DNA of 6,635 nucleotides, from assembly GCA_025350945.1 (NCBI GenBank), contig JANXWW010000011.1, positions 1-6,635 of the forward strand, in the 5' to 3' direction. Of this stretch, positions 1 to 6,635 are shown in pieces. Within the stretch, counting starts at the first letter, position 1. Every line of letters begins with the position of its first letter. Both the position numbers and the translations under genes were made by a program. This stretch comes from Burkholderiales bacterium. Its GTDB lineage: Bacteria > Pseudomonadota > Gammaproteobacteria > Burkholderiales > Usitatibacteraceae. The notes under the pieces are model-generated. The model was not told where the DNA came from. It searched no databases and was given only the letters and a program-made list of their open reading frames with translations.

Positions 1-195
1 AAGCGTGGTGCGAATTGACTGCACGCGCGTGAGCGCAGCGCGTTCGTGTGCGGCGAGCACATCACGGCCCGCGCGCGGCGGCGACTGGTTTTCTTGCATG
101 GTTGCATCGGGCAAATAAAAATCTTCAATGGCCTGTACATAATCGCCCGCGATGACCATGGCAACGAAAGTGCTGAGTTGTTTGGCGTTCGGCAT
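1..195 (-). CDS. SnoaL/NTF2-like small protein, 5' part only (C-terminus beyond window)
   Basis: The first 65 codons of a gene that leaves the window at its left edge. The protein begins MPNAKQLSTFVAMV and continues with GDYVQAIEDFYLPDATMQEN. This is the usual opening of the nuclear transport factor 2 / SnoaL-like fold: an N-terminal helix, then an 'A-I-E-x-F-Y' segment and a strand ending in 'M-x-E-N'. A glycine-arginine turn (residues 42-43) and a second helix follow. Members are small alpha/beta-barrel proteins, typically about 110-140 residues, acting as isomerases, hydrolases or binding proteins; the substrate cannot be told from this fragment. The ATG at 193-195 is chosen because it opens the conserved helix; upstream lies only a weak purine stretch (GGACGAG). 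The gene begins 52 bp after the GGDEF-EAL gene on the same strand with no evident terminator between, so read-through transcription is possible. No signal peptide is seen. Confidence 0.72.
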   Translation of the reverse strand, partial: MPNAKQLSTFVAMVIAGDYVQAIEDFYLPDATMQENQSPPRAGRDVLAAHERAALTRVQSIRTTL

Positions 196-247
196 GATTA
201 GCTCGTCCGTAAATTTGAAACGCCCGCCCCTATTGCACTTTGATCTC

Positions 248-3121
248 TTATCTTGCCACCAAAAACTTCGCTTCAAACTCCGCCGCAGGCAACGCAGGTG
301 AACACAGAAATCCCTGATATTCATCGCAGTTTAAATCGCGCAGCACGCGATATTGATCCTCGCGCTCCACACCTTCGGCGACAACATTTAATTTCAGCGA
401 ATGCGTCATCGCGATGATGGCGCGAATGATGGCTTCATCATTGGGGTCGGTACCGATGTCGCGCACGAATGATGAGTCGACCTTGATCGTATCGACCGGC
501 AGTTGTTTCAAATAGGAAAGCGACGAGTAGCCGGTACCAAAATCATCAATCGCGATATGAATACCCAAATCGCCCAAACGCATCAGCAGCTTCGCGGTGT
601 CTTCGCTGTTTTTGAGCAACATGCTTTCGGTGAGCTCAAGTTCAAGACAACGGGTGTCGAGATTGACTGCTTTCGCAGTGGATTGAACCGCGCGCATTAA
701 ACGCTCACCGTCCAGCATTTGGCCGACCGATAAATTCACCGCAAGTCGCAAATCCAGATTGGTTTTTTTTTGCCAATCCGCAAGCTGGGCAAACGCCGTT
801 TCCATTACCCATTCGCCGATCGGCACGATCAGTCCGGCATCTTCAGCGACATTGATAAATTTACCGGGCAGCACCAAGCCATGACGCGGATGATTCCAGC
901 GAATCAGCGCTTCCATGCCAGTGAGCTTGCCAGTCTTGAACGAGATACGCGGCTGGTAATAGACGACCAGTTCATTGCGACGAAGTGCTAACCGCAGATA
1001 GTTTTCCACCGCGAGCCGCTCCTGGGCTTTGGTGTTCATCTCATGCGAAAAAAATTGATAATTGTTGCGGCCTTTCGCCTTCGCGTCATACATCGCCACG
1101 TCCGCATGCTTCATCAGCGTTTGCGGATCGTGACCATCATCTGGATATAAACCGATGCCGATTGAGCAGGATGTGTTGAGGTGCTGGTTGTTAATCATGA
1201 TCGGTGAGGCAAGTGAGGCGATCATTTTTTCGGCCACGTTTTGTGCACCTTCTTGATCGTTATTTTGCAGATTTTCCAGAATCACGGCGAACTCATCACC
1301 GCCCAGCCGCGCCACGGTGTCGCTGACGCGCACGCAGGCGGACAAACGCGCCGCAACGCGTTTCAGCAACTCGTCGCCCACATCGTGGCCGAGCGAATCG
1401 TTAATCGTTTTAAAGCGATCCAGATCGATAAACATAAACGCGAGCTGACCGTTTTTTCGCGCGGCGTTGGCGATACCTTGTTCGAGGCGATCATTAACCA
1501 GCATGCGATTGGGCAGGCCGGTGAGCGGGTCGCGCGTGGCCAAATATTCAGCGCGCTCTTCGGCTATTTTTCGTTTGGTGATGTTCGACGATGTGCCTGT
1601 CATGCGACGCGCACGATGATTCGCGTCGCGCTCAGTTACCGCACCACGCGTTTGCAGCCACATCCAGTTGCCATCAACATCCGGAATGCGATACTCGCAA
1701 TTAAATTCGTTGTTTTGCCCTTTTATCGCCAGCTCAAGTGCCGCGCGCATTTTTTCCTGATCGTCCTTGAAGGTCCACTCCAATACCTTTTCGCTGGGCA
1801 CCACGGATTCCTGCTCCGGTGCGCCCAGCAGCGTGGCCCAACCTTTGTTGAAGTACACCATATTGTTGACGAGATCCCAATCCCACATCGCCAGACTCGA
1901 GCCCACCAGGGCCAGATCCAAGCGTTCTTTGGCGGTGCGAATCTCGTGCTCGGCGCGCTTGCGTTCGGTGATATCGCGGCCCACGCCGATGCAATAGCGC
2001 TGACCGGCAATGGTGACGGCGCGACCATTGAACAAGTAAGGAGCCTCCACGCCTGATTTCAGGCGAATTGAGGCTTCCATAGACATCTCTTTGTTTTCAT
2101 CAAAAATGCGGCGCACCGCATTGGCCAGTGCCGCCCGATCCTGATTGCCGATAAAATCCAGCGCCTTCATGTCCTGCAGTTCGGCTGAGGTGTAGCCAGT
2201 GGTTTCCTGAAAGCTTTTGTTCCAGCGCACCATTCGTGTGTTCGGATCGAACATGAAAAATGCGCCGTGCACGCTTCTGATGGCCGCATCTGAGAACTCT
2301 TTTTCAGCCTGGAGTTTGGCCTCAACCAAATGACGTTGTTCGATTTCACTTTCCAATAACTGCTCAAGGCGCAGAAACTCTGCCGGCGATGGGTCGCCCG
2401 CTTCGTCGGTTCGCGGCGAGCGAGGCGATTGTGGATCGCCAAGATGATCGCGACGAACCATGCGCCGCTCGCGACGTGCGACTGCGCGTGCTTCCAGTCG
2501 TGCGCTGGCCAGATCAGCCAGATTGCTGAGCGCCTCCAGTTGTCGCGGGCTGGCGCCGCGCGCCGCCACATCAAACACCGATAACACACCGATCAATTCG
2601 TGCGTGCGGGAAAAAATCGGCGCAGCGGCGTAAAAACAAATGTGCGGAGGATTGGTCACCAGCAGGGAATCGCGTACCCGCTTGTCGGCTAAGGTGTCCG
2701 CAATCACAAACGTTGTGGGGCCGTGAGCATGACGCGGCAACGCACCGGCATCATATTGCTGCAGATAATAGCGAAAAAAACTCTGTTCCAATGCCAGCGC
2801 GGCAAATGGAAAATTTATGCGCGATTTAAACCATTCGCGCGGGGTGCTGCTGGGTAGCTGCGGATGCCGGTGCGAAGGCAACGGCGATGCATGATCTGTG
2901 ACGGCGTGTGCACCACGTTTAAAATCGTCAGCCCGGTCAAAAAACGACAGCCCTGCTATCGGTGCCTCAAGCGCTTCGGCCGCGCGGCGCGCAAGATCAT
3001 CAAACGCTTCTTCAGGCGCTGTATCGAGAATTTCGTAACGCATAAGCCCGCCCGGCTGATCCGCCACAGTAGCGTCGCCATGTACAGGAATGGCATTCGT
3101 TTTTGATTCAGCGAGATCCAC
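248..3121 (-). CDS. GAF-PAS-PAS-GGDEF-EAL cyclic-di-GMP signalling protein
   Basis: A 957-residue bifunctional-type cyclic-di-GMP enzyme. GGDEF domains make c-di-GMP from two GTP; EAL domains hydrolyse it to pGpG. Domains in order: GAF (about 28-215, opening YEILDTAPEEAFDDLA), a charged, probably coiled-coil linker (about 245-275), PAS1 (about 276-392, ending GRDITERKRAE), PAS2 (about 398-520, ending SSNITKRK), GGDEF (about 525-690) and EAL (about 705-955). The GGDEF motif (607-611) and the RxxD inhibitory I-site (598-601, five residues before it) are intact. The EAL domain keeps E737, N796, E829/E832, D859-D860, K880, E916 and Q936, so both activities are plausible. No transmembrane segment or signal peptide is seen, so it should sense a cytoplasmic ligand or redox state. 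The start is GTG at 3119-3121, with a TAA three codons upstream in frame; ATG at residue 27 (3041-3043) is an alternative just before the GAF core. Neither has a strong ribosome-binding site. Confidence 0.95.
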   Translation of the reverse strand: MDLAESKTNAIPVHGDATVADQPGGLMRYEILDTAPEEAFDDLARRAAEALEAPIAGLSFFDRADDFKRGAHAVTDHASPLPSHRHPQLPSSTPREWFKSRINFPFAALALEQSFFRYYLQQYDAGALPRHAHGPTTFVIADTLADKRVRDSLLVTNPPHICFYAAAPIFSRTHELIGVLSVFDVAARGASPRQLEALSNLADLASARLEARAVARRERRMVRRDHLGDPQSPRSPRTDEAGDPSPAEFLRLEQLLESEIEQRHLVEAKLQAEKEFSDAAIRSVHGAFFMFDPNTRMVRWNKSFQETTGYTSAELQDMKALDFIGNQDRAALANAVRRIFDENKEMSMEASIRLKSGVEAPYLFNGRAVTIAGQRYCIGVGRDITERKRAEHEIRTAKERLDLALVGSSLAMWDWDLVNNMVYFNKGWATLLGAPEQESVVPSEKVLEWTFKDDQEKMRAALELAIKGQNNEFNCEYRIPDVDGNWMWLQTRGAVTERDANHRARRMTGTSSNITKRKIAEERAEYLATRDPLTGLPNRMLVNDRLEQGIANAARKNGQLAFMFIDLDRFKTINDSLGHDVGDELLKRVAARLSACVRVSDTVARLGGDEFAVILENLQNNDQEGAQNVAEKMIASLASPIMINNQHLNTSCSIGIGLYPDDGHDPQTLMKHADVAMYDAKAKGRNNYQFFSHEMNTKAQERLAVENYLRLALRRNELVVYYQPRISFKTGKLTGMEALIRWNHPRHGLVLPGKFINVAEDAGLIVPIGEWVMETAFAQLADWQKKTNLDLRLAVNLSVGQMLDGERLMRAVQSTAKAVNLDTRCLELELTESMLLKNSEDTAKLLMRLGDLGIHIAIDDFGTGYSSLSYLKQLPVDTIKVDSSFVRDIGTDPNDEAIIRAIIAMTHSLKLNVVAEGVEREDQYRVLRDLNCDEYQGFLCSPALPAAEFEAKFLVAR

Positions 3122-3201
3122 AGGCTTTTAGAAATGTATGGGGCAGAGGTGGGCTTGGCTTCGGGCAATCAACAAATTAACGAACGCCAACCAAATCAAA
3201 T

Positions 3202-3229
3202 ATTATCTACTCTTTGAGGCGATTTTGAA
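3202..3229 (-). promoter_or_regulatory. candidate sigma-70 promoter for the GGDEF-EAL gene
   Basis: On the minus strand, TTCAAA (3224-3229; 4 of 6 matches to TTGACA) is followed after 16 bp by GATAAT (3202-3207; 5 of 6 matches to TATAAT). It lies in the 149-bp gap after xthA and would start transcription about 75 bases before the GTG codon. The call rests on visual matching only. The gap is otherwise without recognisable genes, and it suggests the signalling gene can be expressed separately from prlC-xthA. Confidence 0.4.
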
Positions 3230-3270
3230 CCGGACAATCGATGGCGCGTTCGTCGCGTGCATTTAAGGAG

Positions 3271-4035
3271 TTATCGAAGCGTTGCCATCACTGGCGCGTG
3301 ATCCGATGGGCGTTCCAGTTTGCGCGGTGCCAAATCAATTGACACTTCCATGCAATTCGCGGCCAGCCCTGACGTGAGCAAGACATGGTCGATGCGCATA
3401 CCCAGATTGCGCTTGAAGCCATTCATGCGGTAGTCCCACCAGGTGTAGCTTTTTTCGGGCTGATCAAACAGCCTGAAACTATCCTGCATGCCCAGCGCCA
3501 GGATTCGTTGATACGCGGCACGTTCAGCATCGCTGCACAAGACCTGACCCTCCCATGCCTTCGGATCGTACACATCACGATCATCGGGCGCGATGTTGTA
3601 ATCGCCCAATAACGCGACATCGCTGTATTCTTGAATCGTGCGCGCCATGTATTGCGCAAGACCATCCAGCCACTTCAGTTTGTATTGATATTTATCCGAA
3701 TCAATTGATTGCCCATTCGGAATATACACACAAACAACGCGCACGCCATCAATGGTGGCGGCGATCACGCGCTTTTGCTCATCGGCAAATTCGATCATGC
3801 CCTTCGATACATCTTCCGGCCGCGAGCGCGATAAAATCGCGACGCCGTTATAGGTTTTCTGACCTTCGAAAACCGCGTTGTAGCCAATCTCCTCAATGGC
3901 TGCGAGTGGAAATTTTATATCCTCGAGTTTGAGTTCTTGCAGGCACAGCGCGTCAGGCTGATGCGCCTTCAGCCAATCGATCACATGCGGTAGCCGCACG
4001 TTCAGCGAATTAACATTCCAGGTGACGAGTTTCAT
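3271..4035 (-). CDS. xthA: exodeoxyribonuclease III (AP endonuclease)
   Basis: A 254-residue member of the exonuclease III / AP endonuclease family (endonuclease-exonuclease-phosphatase fold). These cytoplasmic Mg-dependent enzymes cut the backbone 5' to abasic sites in base excision repair and remove nucleotides and blocking groups from 3' ends. Catalytic motifs are all visible: N7 in TWNVNSL, E34 in LCLQELK, Y104 in VYIPNG, D145 and N147 in GDYNIAP, D216 in RIDHVLL, and D245-H246 in the C-terminal SDHAP. The family usually has GDFN where this protein has GDYN, a mild change. The length is slightly below the 268 residues of E. coli XthA. The full catalytic set argues against the related RNA-associated regulator Crc. 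The gene starts at ATG 25 bp after the prlC stop, with a modest AAAGAG upstream, so it is probably cotranscribed with prlC and may be translated partly through that coupling. Confidence 0.95.
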   Translation of the reverse strand: MKLVTWNVNSLNVRLPHVIDWLKAHQPDALCLQELKLEDIKFPLAAIEEIGYNAVFEGQKTYNGVAILSRSRPEDVSKGMIEFADEQKRVIAATIDGVRVVCVYIPNGQSIDSDKYQYKLKWLDGLAQYMARTIQEYSDVALLGDYNIAPDDRDVYDPKAWEGQVLCSDAERAAYQRILALGMQDSFRLFDQPEKSYTWWDYRMNGFKRNLGMRIDHVLLTSGLAANCMEVSIDLAPRKLERPSDHAPVMATLR

Positions 4036-4060
4036 GATGATCGCATCGCTCTTTAAAAAG

Positions 4061-6121
4061 TTATGCGGCCAATTTCAAACCGTTGTGACGCAGCAACGGC
4101 TCCATATCGGGCTTACGGCCGCGAAACGCAATGAATGATTCCATCGCCGGGCGGCTGCCGCCACGCGCCAATACTTCGCGGCGGAATTTAGCACCCGTCT
4201 CAGGATTGAGTACCCCGCTTTCTTCGAACGCGGCATAGGCATCCGCCGACAAAACCTCGGCCCATTTGTAGCTGTAATAACCGGCCGCATAGCCGCCACC
4301 AAAAATATGGCCGAACGCGTGCGCGGTGCGATTAAAATCGGGATATTGCACCACGGCGACAGAACGTCTCACGCCATCAACGAGTTCGAGCAGTGAATCT
4401 TTATCGGCAACAAATTCCGTATGCAGGCGCATGTCAATCAACGCGAATTCGAGCTGTCGCACAAAGCCCATCCCAGCCTGGAAATTTTTTGCCGCAATCA
4501 TTTTATCGAACAGCGCGCGCGGTAATGAATCACCCGAATCGGCATGCGCAGTCATGTGCTTCAGCACATCCCATTCCCAGCAAAAATTTTCCATAAACTG
4601 CGATGGCAATTCCACGGCATCCCACTCTACGCCGCTGATGCCGGATACACTCAGTTCATCAACATCGGTCAATAACTGATGCAGGCCATGACCGAATTCA
4701 TGGAATAGCGTGATGACATCATCGTGGGTAAACAGCGCAGATTTTCCGCCCACGGGTGCTGCAAAATTGCAGGTGAGAAACGCGACCGGGTGCTGCACGG
4801 CGCCGTTTTTTAGCCGTCGATTAATCGCATCATCCATCCATGCACCACCGCGCTTGGCGTCGCGCGCATAGAGATCGAGATAGAACTGGCCGATGATGCC
4901 ACCATGGGCATTGCGCACATCATAAAAGCGCGCATCGGCGTGCCACATTTCAGCACTGGCCGCGCTGACCTTCACACCATAAAGTGTTTCGATCACATGA
5001 AACAATCCGGCGAGAACTTTGGGTTCCTGGAAATATTGCTTCACTTCCTGATCTGAAAACGAGTAGCGCTTTTCGCGCAATTTTTCTGATACATAAGCTA
5101 TATCCCAGGCATTCACTTCAAACATATGCAGCTCGGTTTTAGCGAAGGTCAACAATTCTCGCCAATCTTTTTCTGCAAATGATTTTGCTTTTATCGCCAT
5201 GTCGTCGAGAAAGCCGATCACATCTGCGGGCGTTTCGGCCATCTTGGTGGCGAGCGAAACTTCAGAATAATTTTTGTAACCGAGCAGGGTCGCTATCTCA
5301 GCGCGCAGTTGCAGCATGCGTTTAATCGCGGCGGTGTTATCCCATTCCGGCTTTAACCCAAGCTCGGAGCCGCGCGTGACATAGGCGCGGTAGAGGCGGG
5401 CGCGCAATGATTGCGCATCGGCGTATTGCATCACCGGGCCATAGCACGGCGCGTGCAGAGTCAGTTTCCAGCCTGGCTTGCCTTCTGCAATTGCCAAATT
5501 TCGGGCAACCGTTTTCACATCCTCCGGTACACCGGCCAGATCGGATTCATTGTCAACAAAACACGCAAACGCATTGGTGGCATCTAACACGTTATCGTTA
5601 AATTTTGACATCAGCGAGGAAAGTTCTTCCTGCACAGCTTGATAACGGGATTTTTTTTCAACAGACAATTCCGCGCCGCCCAAACGAAAATCACGCAACT
5701 CGTTTTCCAGCGCCTGCTTTTGCGCAGGATTCAGCGCAGCATGTTGCTTGTCGGCCCGAATAGCTTTGTATTTTTTATACAGCGTTTCGTTCTGGGCAAG
5801 CTCGGTCCAATACTGGGTAATAGCAGGCAGCATATCGTTGTACGCTTCGCGCAATTCTGGCGAATTCAGCACACCATTTAAATGCCCTATCGTGCCCCAC
5901 GCGCGTGATAAACGCTCATTGGCATTATCGAGTGGTGTGATGAAATTGTTCCAGGTTGGTGATTCTTCGCTTAAAGATAAAGCTTCAATCGCCGTATTTG
6001 CCTCAGCGATCAAGGCATCAATCGCGGGCTTAATATGCGCTGATCTAATTGCGGCGAAGCGCGGCAAGCCGGAAAAATCGAGCAGCGGGTTGGCTAAATT
6101 GGATTCTTTGGTCATTTTCAT
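4061..6121 (-). CDS. prlC: oligopeptidase A (M3 family zinc metallopeptidase)
   Basis: A 686-residue M3A (thimet oligopeptidase-type) zinc peptidase, close to the 680 residues of E. coli PrlC/OpdA. Such enzymes are cytosolic and degrade short peptides, including cleaved signal peptides and products of ATP-dependent proteases. The zinc site is complete: HEFGH at 474-478 (H474 and H478 ligands, E475 catalytic base) and the third ligand E504 in AVELPSQ. The substrate-binding block follows as HAFGH (601-605), a glycine loop and the tyrosine-rich GYYSYKW (614-620), with H605, Y611, Y615, Y616 and Y618 matching the family's transition-state and substrate contacts. The N-terminal NPLL motif (11-14) aligns with the start of E. 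coli PrlC. ATG at 6119-6121 is the only good start, as an in-frame TAA lies 11 codons upstream. A second ATG sits two codons downstream. No clear ribosome-binding site precedes either. It is the first gene of a likely prlC-xthA operon, divergent from dusA. Confidence 0.96.
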   Translation of the reverse strand: MKMTKESNLANPLLDFSGLPRFAAIRSAHIKPAIDALIAEANTAIEALSLSEESPTWNNFITPLDNANERLSRAWGTIGHLNGVLNSPELREAYNDMLPAITQYWTELAQNETLYKKYKAIRADKQHAALNPAQKQALENELRDFRLGGAELSVEKKSRYQAVQEELSSLMSKFNDNVLDATNAFACFVDNESDLAGVPEDVKTVARNLAIAEGKPGWKLTLHAPCYGPVMQYADAQSLRARLYRAYVTRGSELGLKPEWDNTAAIKRMLQLRAEIATLLGYKNYSEVSLATKMAETPADVIGFLDDMAIKAKSFAEKDWRELLTFAKTELHMFEVNAWDIAYVSEKLREKRYSFSDQEVKQYFQEPKVLAGLFHVIETLYGVKVSAASAEMWHADARFYDVRNAHGGIIGQFYLDLYARDAKRGGAWMDDAINRRLKNGAVQHPVAFLTCNFAAPVGGKSALFTHDDVITLFHEFGHGLHQLLTDVDELSVSGISGVEWDAVELPSQFMENFCWEWDVLKHMTAHADSGDSLPRALFDKMIAAKNFQAGMGFVRQLEFALIDMRLHTEFVADKDSLLELVDGVRRSVAVVQYPDFNRTAHAFGHIFGGGYAAGYYSYKWAEVLSADAYAAFEESGVLNPETGAKFRREVLARGGSRPAMESFIAFRGRKPDMEPLLRHNGLKLAA

Positions 6122-6204
6122 TGTGTCGTTAGATGCTACAAAGGCAATATGTTAGTCGATAATATTAATTATCTCCTTATATCGTACTTGGCTGACTTAA
6201 TTTA
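6122..6204. promoter_or_regulatory. divergent promoter region between prlC and dusA
   Basis: An 83-bp AT-rich gap between two divergent start codons must carry the start signals for both genes unless promoters lie inside them. On the plus strand, GATAAT (6158-6163) could be the -10 element for dusA, about 42 bases before its ATG; the best -35 at 17-bp spacing is a poor match (GCTACA, 6135-6140). On the minus strand, candidates for prlC are TATAAG (6176-6181), GATAAT (6168-6173) and TATTAT (6159-6164), none with a convincing -35. The exact promoters are not resolved by eye. Confidence 0.5.
6158..6173. repeat. 6-4-6 inverted repeat in the divergent promoter region
   Basis: GATAAT and ATTATC arms flank a 4-base ATTA spacer, with an 8-base perfect palindrome (TAATATTA, 6160-6167) nested inside. 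Each arm reads GATAAT on its own strand, so the repeat may simply be two opposing -10 elements. It could also be a small operator or an AT-rich melting region. It is too AT-rich and has no following T-run to be a terminator hairpin. Confidence 0.4.
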
Positions 6205-6635
6205 ATGATGCATTCACCTGTTACCGACCCACTTCATCCTGACAGTCACCGTCTATCCGTCGCGCCGATGATGGACTGGACGGATCGGCATTGCCGCAAA
6301 TTTCACCGCCTGCTCACGCGACATGCGCGGCTGTACACCGAAATGGTGACCACCGGTGCGCTCATCCACGGCAATCAACCACGCCATCTGGATTTTCATC
6401 ATGAAGAGCATCCGCTGGCGTTGCAGCTCGGCGGCAGTGACGCCCACGATTTGGCGGTGTGCGCGAAGCTGGGTGAAAAATGGGGTTACGACGAAATAAA
6501 TCTGAATTGCGGATGTCCTTCTGAGCGCGTGCAGCGCGGTAGCTTCGGCGCATGTTTGATGGCGGAGCCCGCACTGGTCGCGGATTGCGTGAAGGCGATG
6601 GTGGATGCGGTATCGATTCCGGTCACCGTGAAACA
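6205..6635 (+). CDS. dusA: tRNA-dihydrouridine synthase A, 5' part only
   Basis: The first 143 codons of a DusA-type flavoenzyme, cut by the right edge. Dus enzymes use FMN and NADPH to reduce uridine to dihydrouridine in the tRNA D-loop; DusA acts on U20/U20a in E. coli. The fragment shows the FMN-binding opening SVAPMMDWTDRHCR (18-31), then YTEMVTTGALIHG (44-56), LALQLGGSD (71-79), and the active-site segment YDEINLNCGCPSERVQ (95-110). C104 is the proton-donating cysteine. The family-typical FGACLM, VADCVKAM and SIPVTVK follow. This order and wording match E. coli DusA very closely; the full protein should be about 330 residues. A double ATG opens the frame (6205 and 6208), with an in-frame TGA four codons upstream. 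Neither ATG has a good ribosome-binding site. The ATG at 6268 is unlikely because it falls inside the FMN-binding motif. Confidence 0.95.
   Translation, partial: MMHSPVTDPLHPDSHRLSVAPMMDWTDRHCRKFHRLLTRHARLYTEMVTTGALIHGNQPRHLDFHHEEHPLALQLGGSDAHDLAVCAKLGEKWGYDEINLNCGCPSERVQRGSFGACLMAEPALVADCVKAMVDAVSIPVTVK

Noticed and set aside
1241..2056. A 271-codon open frame on the plus strand, antisense to the PAS2-GGDEF part of the signalling gene.
   Set aside because: It lies wholly opposite a gene whose protein is unmistakably conserved. Its translation resembles no family I know, and it has the irregular composition of an antisense shadow. The other plus-strand frames over prlC and xthA were dismissed for the same reason.
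3245..3257. CGCG-TTCGT-CGCG hairpin just after xthA, considered as an intrinsic terminator.
   Set aside because: The stem is only four base pairs and no T-run follows on the minus strand, so it does not meet the usual terminator form.
3265..3270. AAGGAG on the plus strand, a good ribosome-binding motif.
   Set aside because: It points into the antisense strand of xthA with no credible reading frame behind it, so it appears to be chance.
3271..4035. Possible identity as the catabolite repression regulator Crc rather than exonuclease III.
   Set aside because: All catalytic residues of the nuclease are present, whereas Crc is a non-enzymatic relative.
4034..4048. Four-codon mini-frame (ATG CGA TCA TCA TGA) overlapping the xthA start, considered as a coupling leader.
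   Set aside because: Its only upstream purine motif (AAAGAG) is two bases away, too close for initiation, and such short frames arise easily by chance.
5651..5658. A8 run on the coding strand of prlC (codons E155-K156-K157), considered as a second slippage site.
   Set aside because: A slip would truncate a housekeeping peptidase early (a one-base loss meets a stop about 14 codons on), leaving no useful product. It is more likely ordinary lysine codon use.

Overview
The window looks like ordinary chromosomal DNA from a proteobacterium. It has moderate GC content, dense coding and short intergenic gaps. The protein sequences fit Betaproteobacteria best, with Gammaproteobacteria as the alternative. 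The main clue is an M3 oligopeptidase A gene followed directly by a short exonuclease III gene, a pairing I recall from betaproteobacterial genomes. This placement is an inference from remembered family patterns, not a search. No phage, transposon, CRISPR, tRNA or rRNA signal was seen.

Layout, right to left because most genes lie on the minus strand. At the right edge, the 5' part of a tRNA-dihydrouridine synthase A gene (dusA, plus strand, from 6205) runs off the window. It is divergent from prlC (oligopeptidase A, 6121 to 4061) across an 83-bp AT-rich region holding a small inverted repeat and candidate -10 elements for both directions. prlC is followed after 25 bp by xthA (exonuclease III, 4035 to 3271), so the two probably form an operon. 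A 149-bp gap with a plausible sigma-70 promoter leads to a 957-residue cytoplasmic GAF-PAS-PAS-GGDEF-EAL protein (3121 to 248). After 52 more bp comes the 5' part of a small SnoaL/NTF2-like protein (195 to 1), cut by the left edge.

The genes serve separate housekeeping and signalling jobs: tRNA modification, peptide turnover, abasic-site DNA repair and cyclic-di-GMP control. The most noteworthy gene is the GGDEF-EAL protein. Both of its catalytic domains and the inhibitory I-site look intact. Its GAF domain carries an unusual histidine-containing insertion. An A9 homopolymer lies inside the EAL coding region, where a one-base slip in either direction would truncate the phosphodiesterase domain and leave the GGDEF domain whole. 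No clearly new biological system is visible.
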